A stretch of DNA of 64,000 nt from Stentor roeselii (GCA_006503475.1 RSEH01000040.1:124001-188000), one strand, 5' to 3'; counted from the first letter of the stretch, positions 8,435-19,173 are shown. Numbers and translations: made by a program. Notes: generated from the sequence alone by a model not told the origin.

Positions 8435-11329
8435 ATGCAAAATCTCTCAAAAGGTCAAGAAAAAGGTCTTCAGCAAACTACTCCAACTGCACTGCTTCAC
8501 TCAGACCTGCCTTATTCTAAACAAGCCTCGACTCTGTCGAGGCCTCCCTCGGTCCCTGTCCTCGGTCGGAAGCTCAGCAGTGAATCGATTGTCACAGTTA
8601 ATGAAGAACTGTATTCAAAGTTCCCAATTCCTGTCATCCTCACTGGTAAAAAACCTTCTAGACAACTTAGCTCTAGCAAGTCGACCACTTGCATCAAACG
8701 CTCTTTAAAAACTATTAAAAACTCAGAACAAGTCATTTGCTGCAACTCTTCTCGTAAGTCTTCCTTGTTGATTAAAAGCAAAACTAGTCGAAGAGTGAAA
8801 AGAAAGAATTTTGAAGGGGAAAATGTTAAGTCTACTCAGAGAAGTCCGAGGTTTAATGGAAAACTTGTCAAAATGCTTGTTAGCAAGTCTATCAAAGAAC
8901 ATAAAAAAATAAAAAAGGCGAAGGAAAAGAAAGAAAAATGTAAAAAAGAAGCTAGGGCTAGGTTGAAGAATGAAGTTCAAAGTTTAAACTTGATTACTCG
9001 AGAGGAAAATCTGAAAAATTTTAAAGTTAAAGTTTTTAAACCAAGGTTTCCTTGGGGAGTTGATGAAAAAAGGGTGGAAAGGTCAACTGAGAGAAAGAAA
9101 GAAGTGGAAAATACAGAGAAAGTTTACTCGAAACCGGTCAAAAGACTAAAAATCCTAAAAAAATCAATAATTTCCTTCACCCCTGACTTCACCCCACTCA
9201 AGAAATGCCCGCACACAAGCCGGCCCGAAATAAAAACCTTCATAAAAAAGCAGCGAATCTCAAGAAAAAGAAGCAGAGAGCAAGAAGAAAACCAAAAACT
9301 CGAAAAAGAAAACAAAAGAGTCCTCCAACTAAAATACATCGACATAATCTCGCGTCAAATCTTAGAAAAAAACCAAAAAAAGCCTAAAAAACGTTTAAAA
9401 CAAGGTAAAAAGCTATTAAAACGTTGCGCTCCAATAAAATGGGTTCAAAAGAACATCGACGACCTTTCCGACAACGAAAGCCGCCAATGCCAAAAAAACG
9501 ATTTAAACGCGCCTTCAATCGAAAGTCCAAAACTTCGAAAACCTCTTCTTTTCTCAGAAGTTCCAACAAAAAAACCATCATTAATTCCATCAAAGCCCAG
9601 CGAGTTGCCGTCATCTTCCAAGTCACCAAGTCCAAAAGGAATTCCAAGTAATTTAGAACGAATCCGTAAGAAAAAACTTCAAAAACAAGAAGAACTAAGC
9701 CAAAAGTTCGACCTTGTAAAGCAAAAAATCTCAAATTTAGCGATAAATCTAGAAAAACCTCTTAATAAAGCCAAAGCAGCAGTCAAGATTCAAGCCGCTG
9801 TTCGAGGGTGGCTCGTTCGAATAAGGCTTTTAAAGAAAAAAGGAAAAAATACTGGCTTTGATGATTCAAATTCTTGGCTTTATAAAAAAAAGTACCCGTC
9901 AAGTCCTGATTCTTTCAATGAGGAAGATGAGGAAGTAAAAAAAATTTTAGGAGTTTTTCATATGAAAAATGAAGAAAAACCTGAAAGTCCTTCTAAGTTT
10001 TTTTTGCAAAAAGGGAAGAATTTCAGTCAGTTTTCACCGATTTTTAAAGGACAGGATTTGAGCTTTAGTGATGTTAATGAACCTCAGGAGCAGGTTATTT
10101 TGAATGAGGGAAGCTTTAGTGAGAAGTCTCCAGCTTGTGATATTTTTGAACAGAAAAACAAAAAAATAAAGGAAAAAGTTTTGAAGTTATTTAAGTTTGT
10201 TTTAGAACAGAAGGTAAATTTGAAATGCCCTGAAGGTCTTATCGAGGATATTTTAAGGATTTTTCAAGATTTTCTCGATTTAAAAGATAAACTCTTTATC
10301 AAATCGATGCATCAGAAACTTGAAAATCTTTCAAACAACATCACAATGAAAAGTTTTCTGATTTTTCTTCAAGAAGTTCCTGACCTTTCACATTTTTCAA
10401 ACCTTTTCAACGAAGATCCTCGAGAAGATCACACAGAATCTTCAGAACTTCAGCCACCAGGTCAATTTTTTCCATTATCAATAAAGCCATCCTTACCAGT
10501 TTCCAGTTTTTCACTGAAATCTCCTTCAAGGCCGTTGATGAGTGAAAAATCTTTGGAGTTCTTATCAGAATCAGTGATTCAATCATTTTTTTCGATATTT
10601 CTTGAAGACGGTCTCAATGATTTCCTTTTAAAAAAAGTTTTAGAATCTTTAGAAGTCCTTCTTTCTGAACTCGTGTCAAAGGAAGTCAATTTAATCACCC
10701 AAGAGCTCAAGTTGTCAATCAGCGAAGACACTTTAATTGAATTCACAGACCAGGTTTTTAGGACCTTCGGAGAAGAAATCGCTGAAGAACTCCTGAAAGA
10801 TCAGAGAGAAGACCCTCTTGATGTCTTGTCTTGCATGCAGGAAAGTGAAATTGGAGCAGGTGTCTTTCAAGATAGTTTCAATGAAATTATAAATACTTCT
10901 CAGTTTTTGAATCTTATCACAACAGACCCTATTCAACTCTGCATATTCAAAAAGATGCTTTTTGATAATATCAACGAAATTTTAATGCAAAATTCTTTTA
11001 AAACTCACTTGCCTTGGAGTCTCAACGTCGCACAAAAGCAAAAAAAACTAAAATCTTCAACTCTTTATTGCAAAGTCTTGTCAGCTGTTCTTAAATGGAA
11101 TTCTTGCAAACTCGGAAAAATTTTCAACTCTTTTGCTAGTCTTGGAATGAGTGAAGAAGCTTTGAATAAATTAAGAGAAAATCGAATTGTTTCTGTTTTG
11201 AAGCAAGAAATGTTAGATGGAGAAGAAAGGTGGGTTGTTTATGAATTCGAAGAAACTCAGCTGAAACTCGATATTTCCGATATGGTTTTAGAGCTGCTAG
11301 TCGATGAAATAATAGAAAATTGTATGTAA
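8435..11329 (+). CDS. IQ-motif, basic disordered protein with helical C-terminus, 964 aa
   Basis: The first about 440 residues are very Lys/Arg/Ser-rich and look disordered. One IQ motif (A-V-K-I-Q-A-A-V-R-G-W-L-V-R) at residues about 447-463 should bind calmodulin or a centrin-like protein. The C-terminal half is helical and ends in an acidic D-M-V-L-E-L-L-V-D-E-I-I segment that resembles the end of DUF4378 domains of microtubule and centrosome proteins of the CEP350/TRM type (tentative). A cytoskeletal or basal-body role is an inference. Codon style flips several times inside the gene, for example to A/C-rich at about 9125 and back to G/T-rich at about 9835. Confidence 0.75.
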   Translation: MQNLSKGQEKGLQQTTPTALLHSDLPYSKQASTLSRPPSVPVLGRKLSSESIVTVNEELYSKFPIPVILTGKKPSRQLSSSKSTTCIKRSLKTIKNSEQVICCNSSRKSSLLIKSKTSRRVKRKNFEGENVKSTQRSPRFNGKLVKMLVSKSIKEHKKIKKAKEKKEKCKKEARARLKNEVQSLNLITREENLKNFKVKVFKPRFPWGVDEKRVERSTERKKEVENTEKVYSKPVKRLKILKKSIISFTPDFTPLKKCPHTSRPEIKTFIKKQRISRKRSREQEENQKLEKENKRVLQLKYIDIISRQILEKNQKKPKKRLKQGKKLLKRCAPIKWVQKNIDDLSDNESRQCQKNDLNAPSIESPKLRKPLLFSEVPTKKPSLIPSKPSELPSSSKSPSPKGIPSNLERIRKKKLQKQEELSQKFDLVKQKISNLAINLEKPLNKAKAAVKIQAAVRGWLVRIRLLKKKGKNTGFDDSNSWLYKKKYPSSPDSFNEEDEEVKKILGVFHMKNEEKPESPSKFFLQKGKNFSQFSPIFKGQDLSFSDVNEPQEQVILNEGSFSEKSPACDIFEQKNKKIKEKVLKLFKFVLEQKVNLKCPEGLIEDILRIFQDFLDLKDKLFIKSMHQKLENLSNNITMKSFLIFLQEVPDLSHFSNLFNEDPREDHTESSELQPPGQFFPLSIKPSLPVSSFSLKSPSRPLMSEKSLEFLSESVIQSFFSIFLEDGLNDFLLKKVLESLEVLLSELVSKEVNLITQELKLSISEDTLIEFTDQVFRTFGEEIAEELLKDQREDPLDVLSCMQESEIGAGVFQDSFNEIINTSQFLNLITTDPIQLCIFKKMLFDNINEILMQNSFKTHLPWSLNVAQKQKKLKSSTLYCKVLSAVLKWNSCKLGKIFNSFASLGMSEEALNKLRENRIVSVLKQEMLDGEERWVVYEFEETQLKLDISDMVLELLVDEIIENCM

Positions 11330-11464
11330 AGTTCTTGACCAACACACTATCAAACATAATTTCCACCCAATAATAAAAAAACCCTTCAAAACTCTCTTCA
11401 CCTATCAACTAAAACCCTTTAAAATCATAATAATCTTCCATCAGTCTTTATTCCAATAAAATCA

Positions 11465-12328
11465 ATGGCGAAGCTTGAGACATTCAGCAATTTAACCCGT
11501 CCTCAAGAAGACCTTCTGAAAAAGTACTACTGTTTCGGCAGTCTCGCCTTATTAAACGTGAACATTGTAAACGACAAGTTCACTTTCCACACCCGTTTAA
11601 GCGAGCGTCATTCCGAACACCCTCGAGCATCGGCGTGGCTTCAGTTCAAGAACGACTTGGTTTCAGTGAAGGCGAAGAAAAGAAATGACCGGTTTTCGCA
11701 TTACAGACTGGAAGTGACTCCATCAAAGCTCTCACAGTACCTGAAAGCGATGTTTGAATGCAAGTTACTGCCAGAAGGTGGATCGACTGACGCCTCGTTG
11801 AATGTGGAATATAATCATGAACGATGCAAGACGAAATGGTCTTACTTGACTGCGAAAAACCTTGTCAGGCTTCAGGCTAACTTGGGAAGAGGCGACTATG
11901 GACTGGGACTTGAGGCGAAACTTGACTTGGATAGTCTTGCGATTAGTGAACATGTTCTTGCTTTTTGGTGGTTTAAAGGAAATTCTAGACTTGTTACTAA
12001 ACATCTTGGAAAGGCTTTTGATCAGGTTGGAGACTTTGAAGTTAGTTATTTGCATGGTGTTAGTGAGACTGCTACTTTGGCTTCGAAAGTTGTTACTAGA
12101 TGGGCTAGTAGAAGTACTAGTTTGGAAGTTGGAGGGGAGTATAAGTATGATGGGAATACTTTGCTTAAGGGAAAGGTTAACTCGGATGGCAGACTAGCCC
12201 TAGCCCTAAGCAAATCAGTAACCCCAACCCTTCGAGTATCAGCAGCAAGTGAGTTATCAGCATCAAGTCTCTTAACAAATCACGCAGACACTTACAAATT
12301 CGGGTTGCGATTCGATTTTACTCAGTAA
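11465..12328 (+). CDS. Mitochondrial outer-membrane porin (VDAC), 287 aa
   Basis: Length and pattern match the 19-strand eukaryotic porin family: an N-terminal helix region, then alternating amphipathic strands. Near the end come the typical V-G-G-E-Y-K-Y-D, L-K-G-K-V-N-S-D-G and final Y-K-F-G-L-R-F-D-F strands. It conducts ATP, ADP and metabolites across the outer mitochondrial membrane. There is no cleavable presequence, as expected. The sequence changes abruptly from G/T-rich to A/C-rich codons near 12185 without any change in the fold. It converges on the next gene with 34 nt between stop codons. Confidence 0.88.
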   Translation: MAKLETFSNLTRPQEDLLKKYYCFGSLALLNVNIVNDKFTFHTRLSERHSEHPRASAWLQFKNDLVSVKAKKRNDRFSHYRLEVTPSKLSQYLKAMFECKLLPEGGSTDASLNVEYNHERCKTKWSYLTAKNLVRLQANLGRGDYGLGLEAKLDLDSLAISEHVLAFWWFKGNSRLVTKHLGKAFDQVGDFEVSYLHGVSETATLASKVVTRWASRSTSLEVGGEYKYDGNTLLKGKVNSDGRLALALSKSVTPTLRVSAASELSASSLLTNHADTYKFGLRFDFTQ

Positions 12329-12362
12329 TAGCTAGTTAAGAATAGATTTATTAACTAAAACA

Positions 12363-12878
12363 CTACTGAGACCCTCTGACAAAAGGAACTTTGTTTAAGT
12401 CGATAGATTCAGTAGACTCGACCTGCGATTGCCAGGTCTTTTCGAAGCTTTTATTGCCGAAGGGTGTGAAGTGGCTTTGATAAGTGCTGAGGAACTTCGG
12501 TGAATAGTTTTCAGTATCGAAGGTGTTCTGGGCGTCTTTTGTAAGAAGCACAGGAATACTTATCTGTCCTAACACAATGTCTCTTTTTTCTTCCTTTCGC
12601 ACGTAGTTTACTGTGTACATCCCTGCTTCATTTGGGAATGTCACTCGAGCCACTCCTGATACGTTCCCGATGTCTCGCATTATTGGAATCTTCTTACTTG
12701 ATTTGTTGAAGTGATGTGTCACGCTTAGGTAGTCTTGGTCCATTATCACTGTACGCTCCATGTAGCAGAAGAGGTCCATGTATGCTGAACTGTTTGTGAA
12801 TTCCACTCTTGTGTGCTGGAATGTCACCATTGGTGCTGGCTTTGAACAGCAGAGGTAGTCAAATAAACTAAAGTTCAT
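12363..12878 (-). CDS. Small unknown protein, possibly beta-sandwich, 171 aa
   Basis: I do not recognise this protein with confidence. Residues 15-110 alternate hydrophobic and polar residues as in a beta-sandwich (V-T-F-Q-H-T-R-V-E-F, A-G-M-Y-T-V-N-Y-V, I-V-L-G-Q-I-S-I-P-V), faintly recalling SKICH domains. The tail from about 115 is polar. A CC pair at residues 10-11 near the N-terminus could be lipid-modified. There is no signal peptide or membrane helix. The stop is TAG. Confidence 0.65.
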   Translation of the reverse strand: MNFSLFDYLCCSKPAPMVTFQHTRVEFTNSSAYMDLFCYMERTVIMDQDYLSVTHHFNKSSKKIPIMRDIGNVSGVARVTFPNEAGMYTVNYVRKEEKRDIVLGQISIPVLLTKDAQNTFDTENYSPKFLSTYQSHFTPFGNKSFEKTWQSQVESTESIDLNKVPFVRGSQ

Positions 12879-14130
12879 ATATTCTTAACTATTTCGTTTT
12901 GATTATTTAAAGTTTTGGCATGTTTAGAGGATTTTAGAGGGTTTTTTTTGGAGTTTAGGGATTTATCATTGATTGAAGATTTTCTAACATTTAAGAAAAG
13001 AACTATTATATAAACAGTTAAATTTTGAACGTTTGTATCAAATCGAATAGTATTTTTTTTTTATTCTGCTCGTTTCGAGATTAAATCCCACGAAAACATA
13101 TTTAATTCTCTTTTAAGATAAATATTAAAGTACATTCCAATCACTTAAAGGATGTTTAAGATGTTGGTTTAATTTTTATAGAAATTGCTATTCTTCAGAC
13201 TTCACTTAGGATTATAGCAATTGACTATCATAATAAGATATAGCTTAAATAGAATTTTATTTTATAATTTTAGAATTGACTCTTAAACTGTTAAAGCTAT
13301 CCATATTCAAATTCTTCCTGGTTTAAAACTTGAAAACTACAGAAGTTAGATTTGCTAAATCTCTCTTAGAAGTGTTTTTTATTATTAGATTAAAAAACCT
13401 ACAATTCAATCAGGTTCTCTCTAAAATTTAAATTTATAAGTATAAATAAAATATATAATTTCAACAACATTGTAACTTTGAGGTATATTTTCAGAGTTTG
13501 GAAAAATAACAATTTTTTGGAAAAGGCTCAAAATCTCTCTGTGATAGACAAAATCCTATATTCTTTTTCATACAATGCTTTTAATATAATATATAATTAT
13601 AAAGATGAAGCTTGGTTATAAAAATAGTTATATAAGCTTAGGAATAAAATCATAAGCAATTATATCTTTCAGAAATATAAACATTTTTTATTTTTAATCT
13701 ATGTTAAAATTTCTCCCAGAAACAATTGAATCTGATTCATTAGTAGTAATTCTGATATATCTTCCCTCGTCATCGATACTGCTTAAAATATTTCATATAG
13801 AATTTTCTGTTCAACTATGTGTTTCATTGTCATCTGGATGAGGAGTGCCCTTAAAAAACTAAATGATGGGTAAGCACGCTCTCATACATTGCTAACTATA
13901 AGGAATAAATTACTGATTAACATTTCACAAATATATTTCAATCTACCCTGGTGGAGACACTCCTAAGTTAATATACTTTATTTTAATATCTTCGTTGTAG
14001 AACTAATTAAGATGAACAATCTGTTGCCCTATTTTTAATACTTTTTTATATTTTCCTCATTATATTATAATATATATAAGATTTTATATTTACCTTACAT
14101 CATACTGAAGAATTAATAATAATAAATCAA
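12879..14130. other. 1.25-kb gene-free interval
   Basis: Very AT-rich, with stops in all frames. I searched for tRNA boxes, snRNA-like blocks and repeats and found none I can support. It lies between two divergently transcribed genes and so holds both promoters. Confidence 0.6.
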
Positions 14131-14760
14131 ATGGAATCTAATGATCAGGTTAAAAATTTTTCAATTGGGGCCCTTGATCAAGAATTGTGTAAACCTACTG
14201 AACATCACCCATACCTAATCAACAATGAATTTGTGGAAATATTGCAAAAGACTCAATCAGCTCATAACCACCTGGCCCAGAGCTTCCAAACCTTAACAGA
14301 AATCCTTTCAAGATTATCTCAAATCAATGAAGTTCAAAAAGAAAAAATCTGCCAATTAAACCAAAAAATTTCCACCCAGAACGAAATTATTTTAAAATAT
14401 AAGAACAAAGGAAAAGTTCAAAACATTTGGAAAAAAGTGACGAACCTGAAACAAGAGCCCTGCAGTTTAATCGAAATTTTTTGTAATTCAGTAAAATCAA
14501 CAAGTACCAAAAGCATAAACTACCAAATCAAAAAAGAATCCAGCACAAAAAAGCACAAAACCGAGAAAAAACTATTAAAACCCAAAGAAAAAAAGGAAAA
14601 ACCTAAAAAAAAATCCAAAATCAATCCAAAACCCTTAAAAAATTCATTAAAACCCAAAGAAAAGGACCAATCCAACATCATCCAAAAAAAAGACTCCGAG
14701 GCGAAAGAAGTAGAAAAGAAAGATTCAATGATAATAAACTTGACCACAACAGAAGCCTAG
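14131..14760 (+). CDS. Coiled-coil plus lysine-rich protein, 209 aa
   Basis: Residues about 30-95 form a coiled coil (repeated Leu/Ile with Gln/Glu/Lys). Residues about 130-195 are extremely rich in Lys, Pro and Glu, with repeated L-K-P-K-E-K blocks, suggesting a nucleic-acid or microtubule-binding tail. The family is not recognised. The C-terminus is hydrophobic/acidic (M-I-I-N-L-T-T-T-E-A). Stop TAG; 21 nt separate it from the stop of the convergent ALIX-like gene. Confidence 0.7.
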   Translation: MESNDQVKNFSIGALDQELCKPTEHHPYLINNEFVEILQKTQSAHNHLAQSFQTLTEILSRLSQINEVQKEKICQLNQKISTQNEIILKYKNKGKVQNIWKKVTNLKQEPCSLIEIFCNSVKSTSTKSINYQIKKESSTKKHKTEKKLLKPKEKKEKPKKKSKINPKPLKNSLKPKEKDQSNIIQKKDSEAKEVEKKDSMIINLTTTEA

Positions 14761-14781
14761 TCCATCATAATTATTGATTAA

Positions 14782-16998
14782 CTACTTGTACTGGCCATAA
14801 GGATTCCCAGGAGGATGCCCCGGTGGGAAAAACTGTCCATAAGGATTATTCGCTCCCTGAGGCCCCTTCCCAGAAATCTGCGAAATAAGTTCATTCTTCT
14901 CAATATTCCTGGAATAAACAAAATCCGCAATTCTCTGTTGCAAAACACTTAAATGAGTAGAAAGATTCGCATAAAACTGATGTCCTTGTGCAAAGATACT
15001 CGCCAAGTCATTATAAATCTTCACCGCCTGTTCCAGCTGAGTTAAAATCTGCACTCTTTGCGGGTCAGACCTGATATGTCCCTTGATCCTCTCAAATTCC
15101 GCATTAAGTCCCGAGACATTTTCCAAAGCCCTTCGAAATTCAGCGATTTTTGCATTAATCTCTTCACGTTTCGGTGAAAATTTCGCGATTTGACCAGCGA
15201 AAGTAGATTCTTTAGGAAGTCTCTGCTCTACCAGCTTCAAAAGTTCTTCAATAATATTATCTTGGTCAGCTTCAATCTCCAAGCTTTTCAAACTTTCATT
15301 GACTGAAGCTTCTTGAATCCCAAGTTGTTCAAGAGCGACTTTTAGTCCTTCAGCCGCTTCATTCGGGTTAGCCGACTGTTGATTTGCAGGGATCAGGGCA
15401 TCTAATTCCATTTTTCCCTTTTTCAATAATCCCAATGTTTCTTGACTTGATTGCCAGGTATTTGCTGAATTTCTGTCAAGTTGAAGGGCCATGTTTAGCT
15501 TCTGGTTGTATTTATCAACGTCGGCTTTGAACCCTGCGTTTATTGCTGCACTGGTGGCTCTTCCCCATTGGTACCCGTAAGCTTGTCTTAAGCTTTGGTC
15601 TTCTTGTTCTTCTCTTTGAAGATTCGCTGAAAACTCGGTTAGGGTCTTTTGGCAGTTTTCGCTGAGTTGTCGAAGACTGGCTAAACTGTTCTCGAGTTGG
15701 AAAAAGCCTCCGGAGACTTGAACTTGTTGAATCTTTTTCCAAATCACGTCTGGAAGACCGGCCTCTGAACTTAAGGCTGTGATTTTCTGAGGAAGACCCA
15801 TTGATTCAAGAATTTGGTCCTTTTCTCTTTTGGTGTCTGAAATTTTACGTGATTCTTCACTCACCATCTGGTGTAAGGCTTCTTTGTACTCTGCACATAA
15901 CGCGAGGACTTCTTTTGGAACTAGCGATAATAAAACTTCTTGACCGGATATTATTGAATCGATGTCGACTTGGGGAGGATATTTTGGCTGCACCATTGTG
16001 AGCTCGTCGATTGGAGTGACGATTTCAGGGATGCCGTCCATATAAATACTCATATTTTCACCTTCCGCCGTTTCTTTCTCCTTCCTAATACTAATCAAAT
16101 AGTTCTTTCCAAAATCCAAGATACTCCCTCTAAGTCCTCTAACCTGCATAGCTTTCTGAATGAAATCATAAGCCACTCTCAACCTAGCAACTCCCTTTCC
16201 AAATCCAGTTCCAAGTTTCATTCCTTCTTCACGTTCTCCAAACGACGCCCAATAATTAGCGATTCCAGCATAAGCCATGCTTTGAAATCTTAAACTATTT
16301 TTGAACTCTTCAGGGTAGTCCCTAGCCAGTTTGACACTAGTCACAACTCCATGAGCCTGTTCATAGTTCTTATGAATAGTAAAGCAAAGCTTCGCCAAAT
16401 TCACCTTATTCGCCGTGGCCTTATCAAGTCTGTCATACATGATAAAGTAGCTCTGTGCAGTGAGGATATTAATAAGCATTGACAGATTTTCACTAGTCAA
16501 GTCAAGATTATTCTCCAGTCTCGCTTCCACTCCAATTTTTCTAATTTCATTCAAACAACCCATTGAAACTTGAAAAGAGTTCAAAGCGATTTTATGTGCA
16601 TCTGTCGAGGAAAGGTTAATCTCTGCGCCTTGTCTGCTGTAAAGTGCTGCTAGGTTGTAAAGAATGCAGATTTTTTCAAGTTTATAAGAAAGCACTGGGA
16701 ATTTTCGCTTTGTAAGCGTGTCGTACCAGGTGAATTTCAACTCGGTTGATTGGATGGGGATGAATCTTTCGAGTGATTTTATGTATCGGAAGTATTTCGC
16801 TGTGTTTTGGATCGCCTGGGGCAGCCCGTCGTAGGACACGGCCACTGTTGATAGAAGCTGGTCTCGGATACCGTCTCCTTCTGTCAGGTATGCACGAACT
16901 TTTTCCAGACTCGCTTTGTCGTAGTTCTTTTTTATGTACTTCTCGAGGTTCTTGAAAATTTTGGTACTTTCTGTTCGCTTTATTGGGACTATCAACAT
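14782..16998 (-). CDS. BRO1-domain protein, ALIX/Bro1 homologue, 738 aa
   Basis: N-terminal BRO1 domain (residues about 1-350) with the conserved F-T-W-Y-D segment and the helices containing I-L-Y-N-L-A-A-L-Y-S, followed by a long helical V-shaped domain (about 360-700). A short Pro/Gly/Tyr-rich tail (PYGQFFPPGHPPGNPYGQ) corresponds to the proline-rich region of ALIX. Family role: linking ESCRT-I cargo recognition to ESCRT-III/CHMP4 in multivesicular-body sorting, membrane repair and abscission. The tail is much shorter than in animals. The 5' flank on the sense strand is G-free and C-rich and carries telomere-like octamers. Confidence 0.9.
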   Translation of the reverse strand: MLIVPIKRTESTKIFKNLEKYIKKNYDKASLEKVRAYLTEGDGIRDQLLSTVAVSYDGLPQAIQNTAKYFRYIKSLERFIPIQSTELKFTWYDTLTKRKFPVLSYKLEKICILYNLAALYSRQGAEINLSSTDAHKIALNSFQVSMGCLNEIRKIGVEARLENNLDLTSENLSMLINILTAQSYFIMYDRLDKATANKVNLAKLCFTIHKNYEQAHGVVTSVKLARDYPEEFKNSLRFQSMAYAGIANYWASFGEREEGMKLGTGFGKGVARLRVAYDFIQKAMQVRGLRGSILDFGKNYLISIRKEKETAEGENMSIYMDGIPEIVTPIDELTMVQPKYPPQVDIDSIISGQEVLLSLVPKEVLALCAEYKEALHQMVSEESRKISDTKREKDQILESMGLPQKITALSSEAGLPDVIWKKIQQVQVSGGFFQLENSLASLRQLSENCQKTLTEFSANLQREEQEDQSLRQAYGYQWGRATSAAINAGFKADVDKYNQKLNMALQLDRNSANTWQSSQETLGLLKKGKMELDALIPANQQSANPNEAAEGLKVALEQLGIQEASVNESLKSLEIEADQDNIIEELLKLVEQRLPKESTFAGQIAKFSPKREEINAKIAEFRRALENVSGLNAEFERIKGHIRSDPQRVQILTQLEQAVKIYNDLASIFAQGHQFYANLSTHLSVLQQRIADFVYSRNIEKNELISQISGKGPQGANNPYGQFFPPGHPPGNPYGQYK

Positions 16999-16999
16999 T

Positions 17000-17160
17000 T
17001 TATTAGTTCGCCAGAAGAAGTTTAGGGATTTTTTTTGTTGGAGGAATGGGTGGACTTAGGGTGCTAGGGTGTTAGGGTGTTAGTGTTGGGGGAAGGGTTT
17101 AGGGGTGGGTGGAGATGGGTGAGTGGAGATGGGTGGGGAAAGGGATGGAGAGGTATTTTT
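17000..17160 (-). promoter_or_regulatory. G-depleted 5' flank of the ALIX-like gene
   Basis: In the sense direction (minus strand) this flank is built of C-rich blocks such as CCCACCCATCTCCAC with almost no G, like the leaders of other genes in the window. This marks it as the likely promoter and 5' UTR. Confidence 0.4.
17056..17087 (-). repeat. Short telomere-like octamer run (CCCTAACA type) in a promoter
   Basis: On the plus strand there are consecutive octamers TTAGGGTG, CTAGGGTG, TTAGGGTG and TTAGTGTT; on the minus strand this reads as about 3.5 units of CCCTAACA, the repeat I recall for heterotrich telomeres. It sits about 60 nt upstream of the ALIX-like start, inside a low-complexity G-free leader, so it may be a chance product of that composition. 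Confidence 0.6.
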
Positions 17161-17244
17161 TTTGATTTAATGATTGAAATTAGGGCAGGGAGGAATTTTA
17201 AATTTCTGGTTTTGATGTAGATGAACATTATTTATTAGAGATTT

Positions 17245-19167
17245 TTATTCGCTGATATCTTCTTTAGTATCTGCAACAACTTCAACAATCTGGGAGTCAT
17301 TATTGACCTCTTTATTCTTTTCCTCAAACCTAACCTCTAACAACTTATACCTGGCTTCTAAATTCAAGATCTGCCTGTTCAGTTCCTCTAACTGATCAGC
17401 TGAATGTCCTCCCCCAAGTAAAACCCTTGTAGCAGGTGACAAAGATTTCCTTAAATTCACGAATTTTCTTTTGAACTTATTCAAATCCGAGCTTTCACCT
17501 CCAATATCAGGAGCGATATCATTAATAAGATGTTTAGTTCTCATATAATCATCAATAACATCTTTTCTACTTTTCATGATTTTTTCCCTTCTTTTCTTAG
17601 CTTCAAAAATAAGAGGAATTTTCAAGAACTCAAAATTATGAAGAATATGATTGAAAAGGTCATCTCTAAAAAGACTTAAAATTTCACAGTTTTTGATAGC
17701 TTTTATGGAAAGTTCCCTCAAATCACTGAAAAAAAGTTCAATATCTCCAAAGTAGTCTTCATCAGAAATCTCTTCATAAGGAATATCTTTCGAATTAATA
17801 GTTTCAAAATAAGTCAATTCTCCATTTTTCACAAAAAAGATCTCATCTGAATAGTCTCCTTTTTTAAAGATCACTTCTTTCGGTTTAGCTCGAAGAGGTC
17901 TCAAGTACCTTAAGACCACAGTGATGAATTCAATAGGTTTATCTTTAAAGAACCTGTTTTTTTTAATGAATTTTTTGTTCATCAAATAGTTAAGTTTTGT
18001 GGCGAGTTTCTTCGGAAGGTTTGCGATCATATTATTCCTTTCTTTACTAATTTTACTTTGGTCGTATTCCAAGTCGGATTTAATTCTTTTATAGAAGTTT
18101 TTGGTCAAGTTGTACTTTTTCGTGATGTCCTGCAAAACCAAAATCCTCGACTGTAACTTCGACTTTCTTTTCTCAATCTGCCCGATGACTGAAGTAATAG
18201 TTCCAATTGTATAAGAGTAAAAAAATACCCCTCCAAGCATGACAAAAATACAGTAAAACCTTTCAATGCTATTAGCAGGTACAATATCCCCATATCCAAC
18301 AGTGGTCAAAGTAGTAATCGTCCAGTAAAAACTTGCCAAATACTGTGAACCAATCGAACAATCATTAATCTTATACTTCACAATCCAATTTTCCCTCTCA
18401 TCTGAAATCTTCGCCATAAAATACCACAAACAAGACAAAACATGCACAATTCCCAAGAAAACCAAAACAAAATACAAAAGTCTTTCAATTCCCACTGAAA
18501 TCTTACTGAAACATTCAAGACACTCTAGAAGTTTATTCTTATTCTTCAAAAATTTCATAACTCTCATCAACTTCGCAATTTTCACCAAACGATAAAGTTT
18601 CGGAAGTCTTCCAAGTCTTGAAACATTTGAATATTGCCCTGAAAACATAAGAGAATAAGGAAGACTAGTGAAAATATCGATCAACATCCAAGACTTGGCG
18701 TAACTTTTAAAGATTTCTTTGTTACTTGTGACAAGAGTTTCCTCGTCTTTGTAATAAGCTGAGATGCAGTTGACGAAAACGTCGAATAAGAAGCAGAAGT
18801 CGATTACGAGGTCCAGGGAGTACCAGGCGTTGTCGTCTTGGTCGATGAAAGCGACTCGGAAGGGAGTGACTGTGACTGTGTAAAAAAGAAGCCTGAGGAG
18901 AGTTTACAGAAGGATGATCATGTCCCAGATTAATTTTATTGTGTCGTCTGGAAGAAGAATGTATTTAAGATGCTTGTATTCTTCCATTTCTCGTAAGTGA
19001 GATTGGGCTTCGTTCTGTTTGAATATCACCTCGTCTTCGTTTAGGATTTCTGAATCTTTGAATTCTGTACCGTTGTAACCTGGGCTTTCGTCACCTCCAC
19101 CGTTGTCACCTGGGTACTCTTGTGAGTCTTCTTGTAATGCCCTATTGAGATTAATAGCTCCTAACAT
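17245..19167 (-). CDS. Voltage-gated-type K+ channel with cyclic-nucleotide-binding domain, 635 aa, one 15-nt intron
   Basis: Six-helix channel of the EAG/HCN/CNG superfamily. The first helix is interrupted by the intron at 18893-18907; after splicing the frame reads through an S1-S3 region with D-L-V-I-D-F-C-F-L-F-D-V-F-V-N, an S4 with spaced Arg/Lys (R-L-V-K-I-A-K-L-M-R-V-M-K-F-L), S5, and the pore with T-T-V-G-Y-G-D, so K+-selective. A C-linker, a CNBD (about residues 430-545, containing G-D-Y-S-D-E-I-F-F-V-K-N-G-E-L) and a C-terminal coiled coil follow. In ciliates such channels shape membrane potential and ciliary beating. The ATG at 19167 lies only 6 nt after the IFT22 stop and in the same frame; a start further downstream, at the Met in R-E-M-E-E-Y, is possible. 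Confidence 0.88.
18893..18907 (-). other. 15-nt spliceosomal intron (K+ channel gene)
   Basis: On the minus strand GTAAACTCTCCTCAG, phase 2; retention gives TAA immediately. Splicing completes the S1 helix and joins it to the conserved S2-S3 region. Confidence 0.9.
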
Positions 19168-19173
19168 TTCTTA

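Noticed and set aside
17000-17244. Telomerase RNA gene suggested by telomere-like octamers
   Set aside because: The flanks are G-free low-complexity leader without visible pseudoknot or polymerase III signals; the octamers fit promoter composition.
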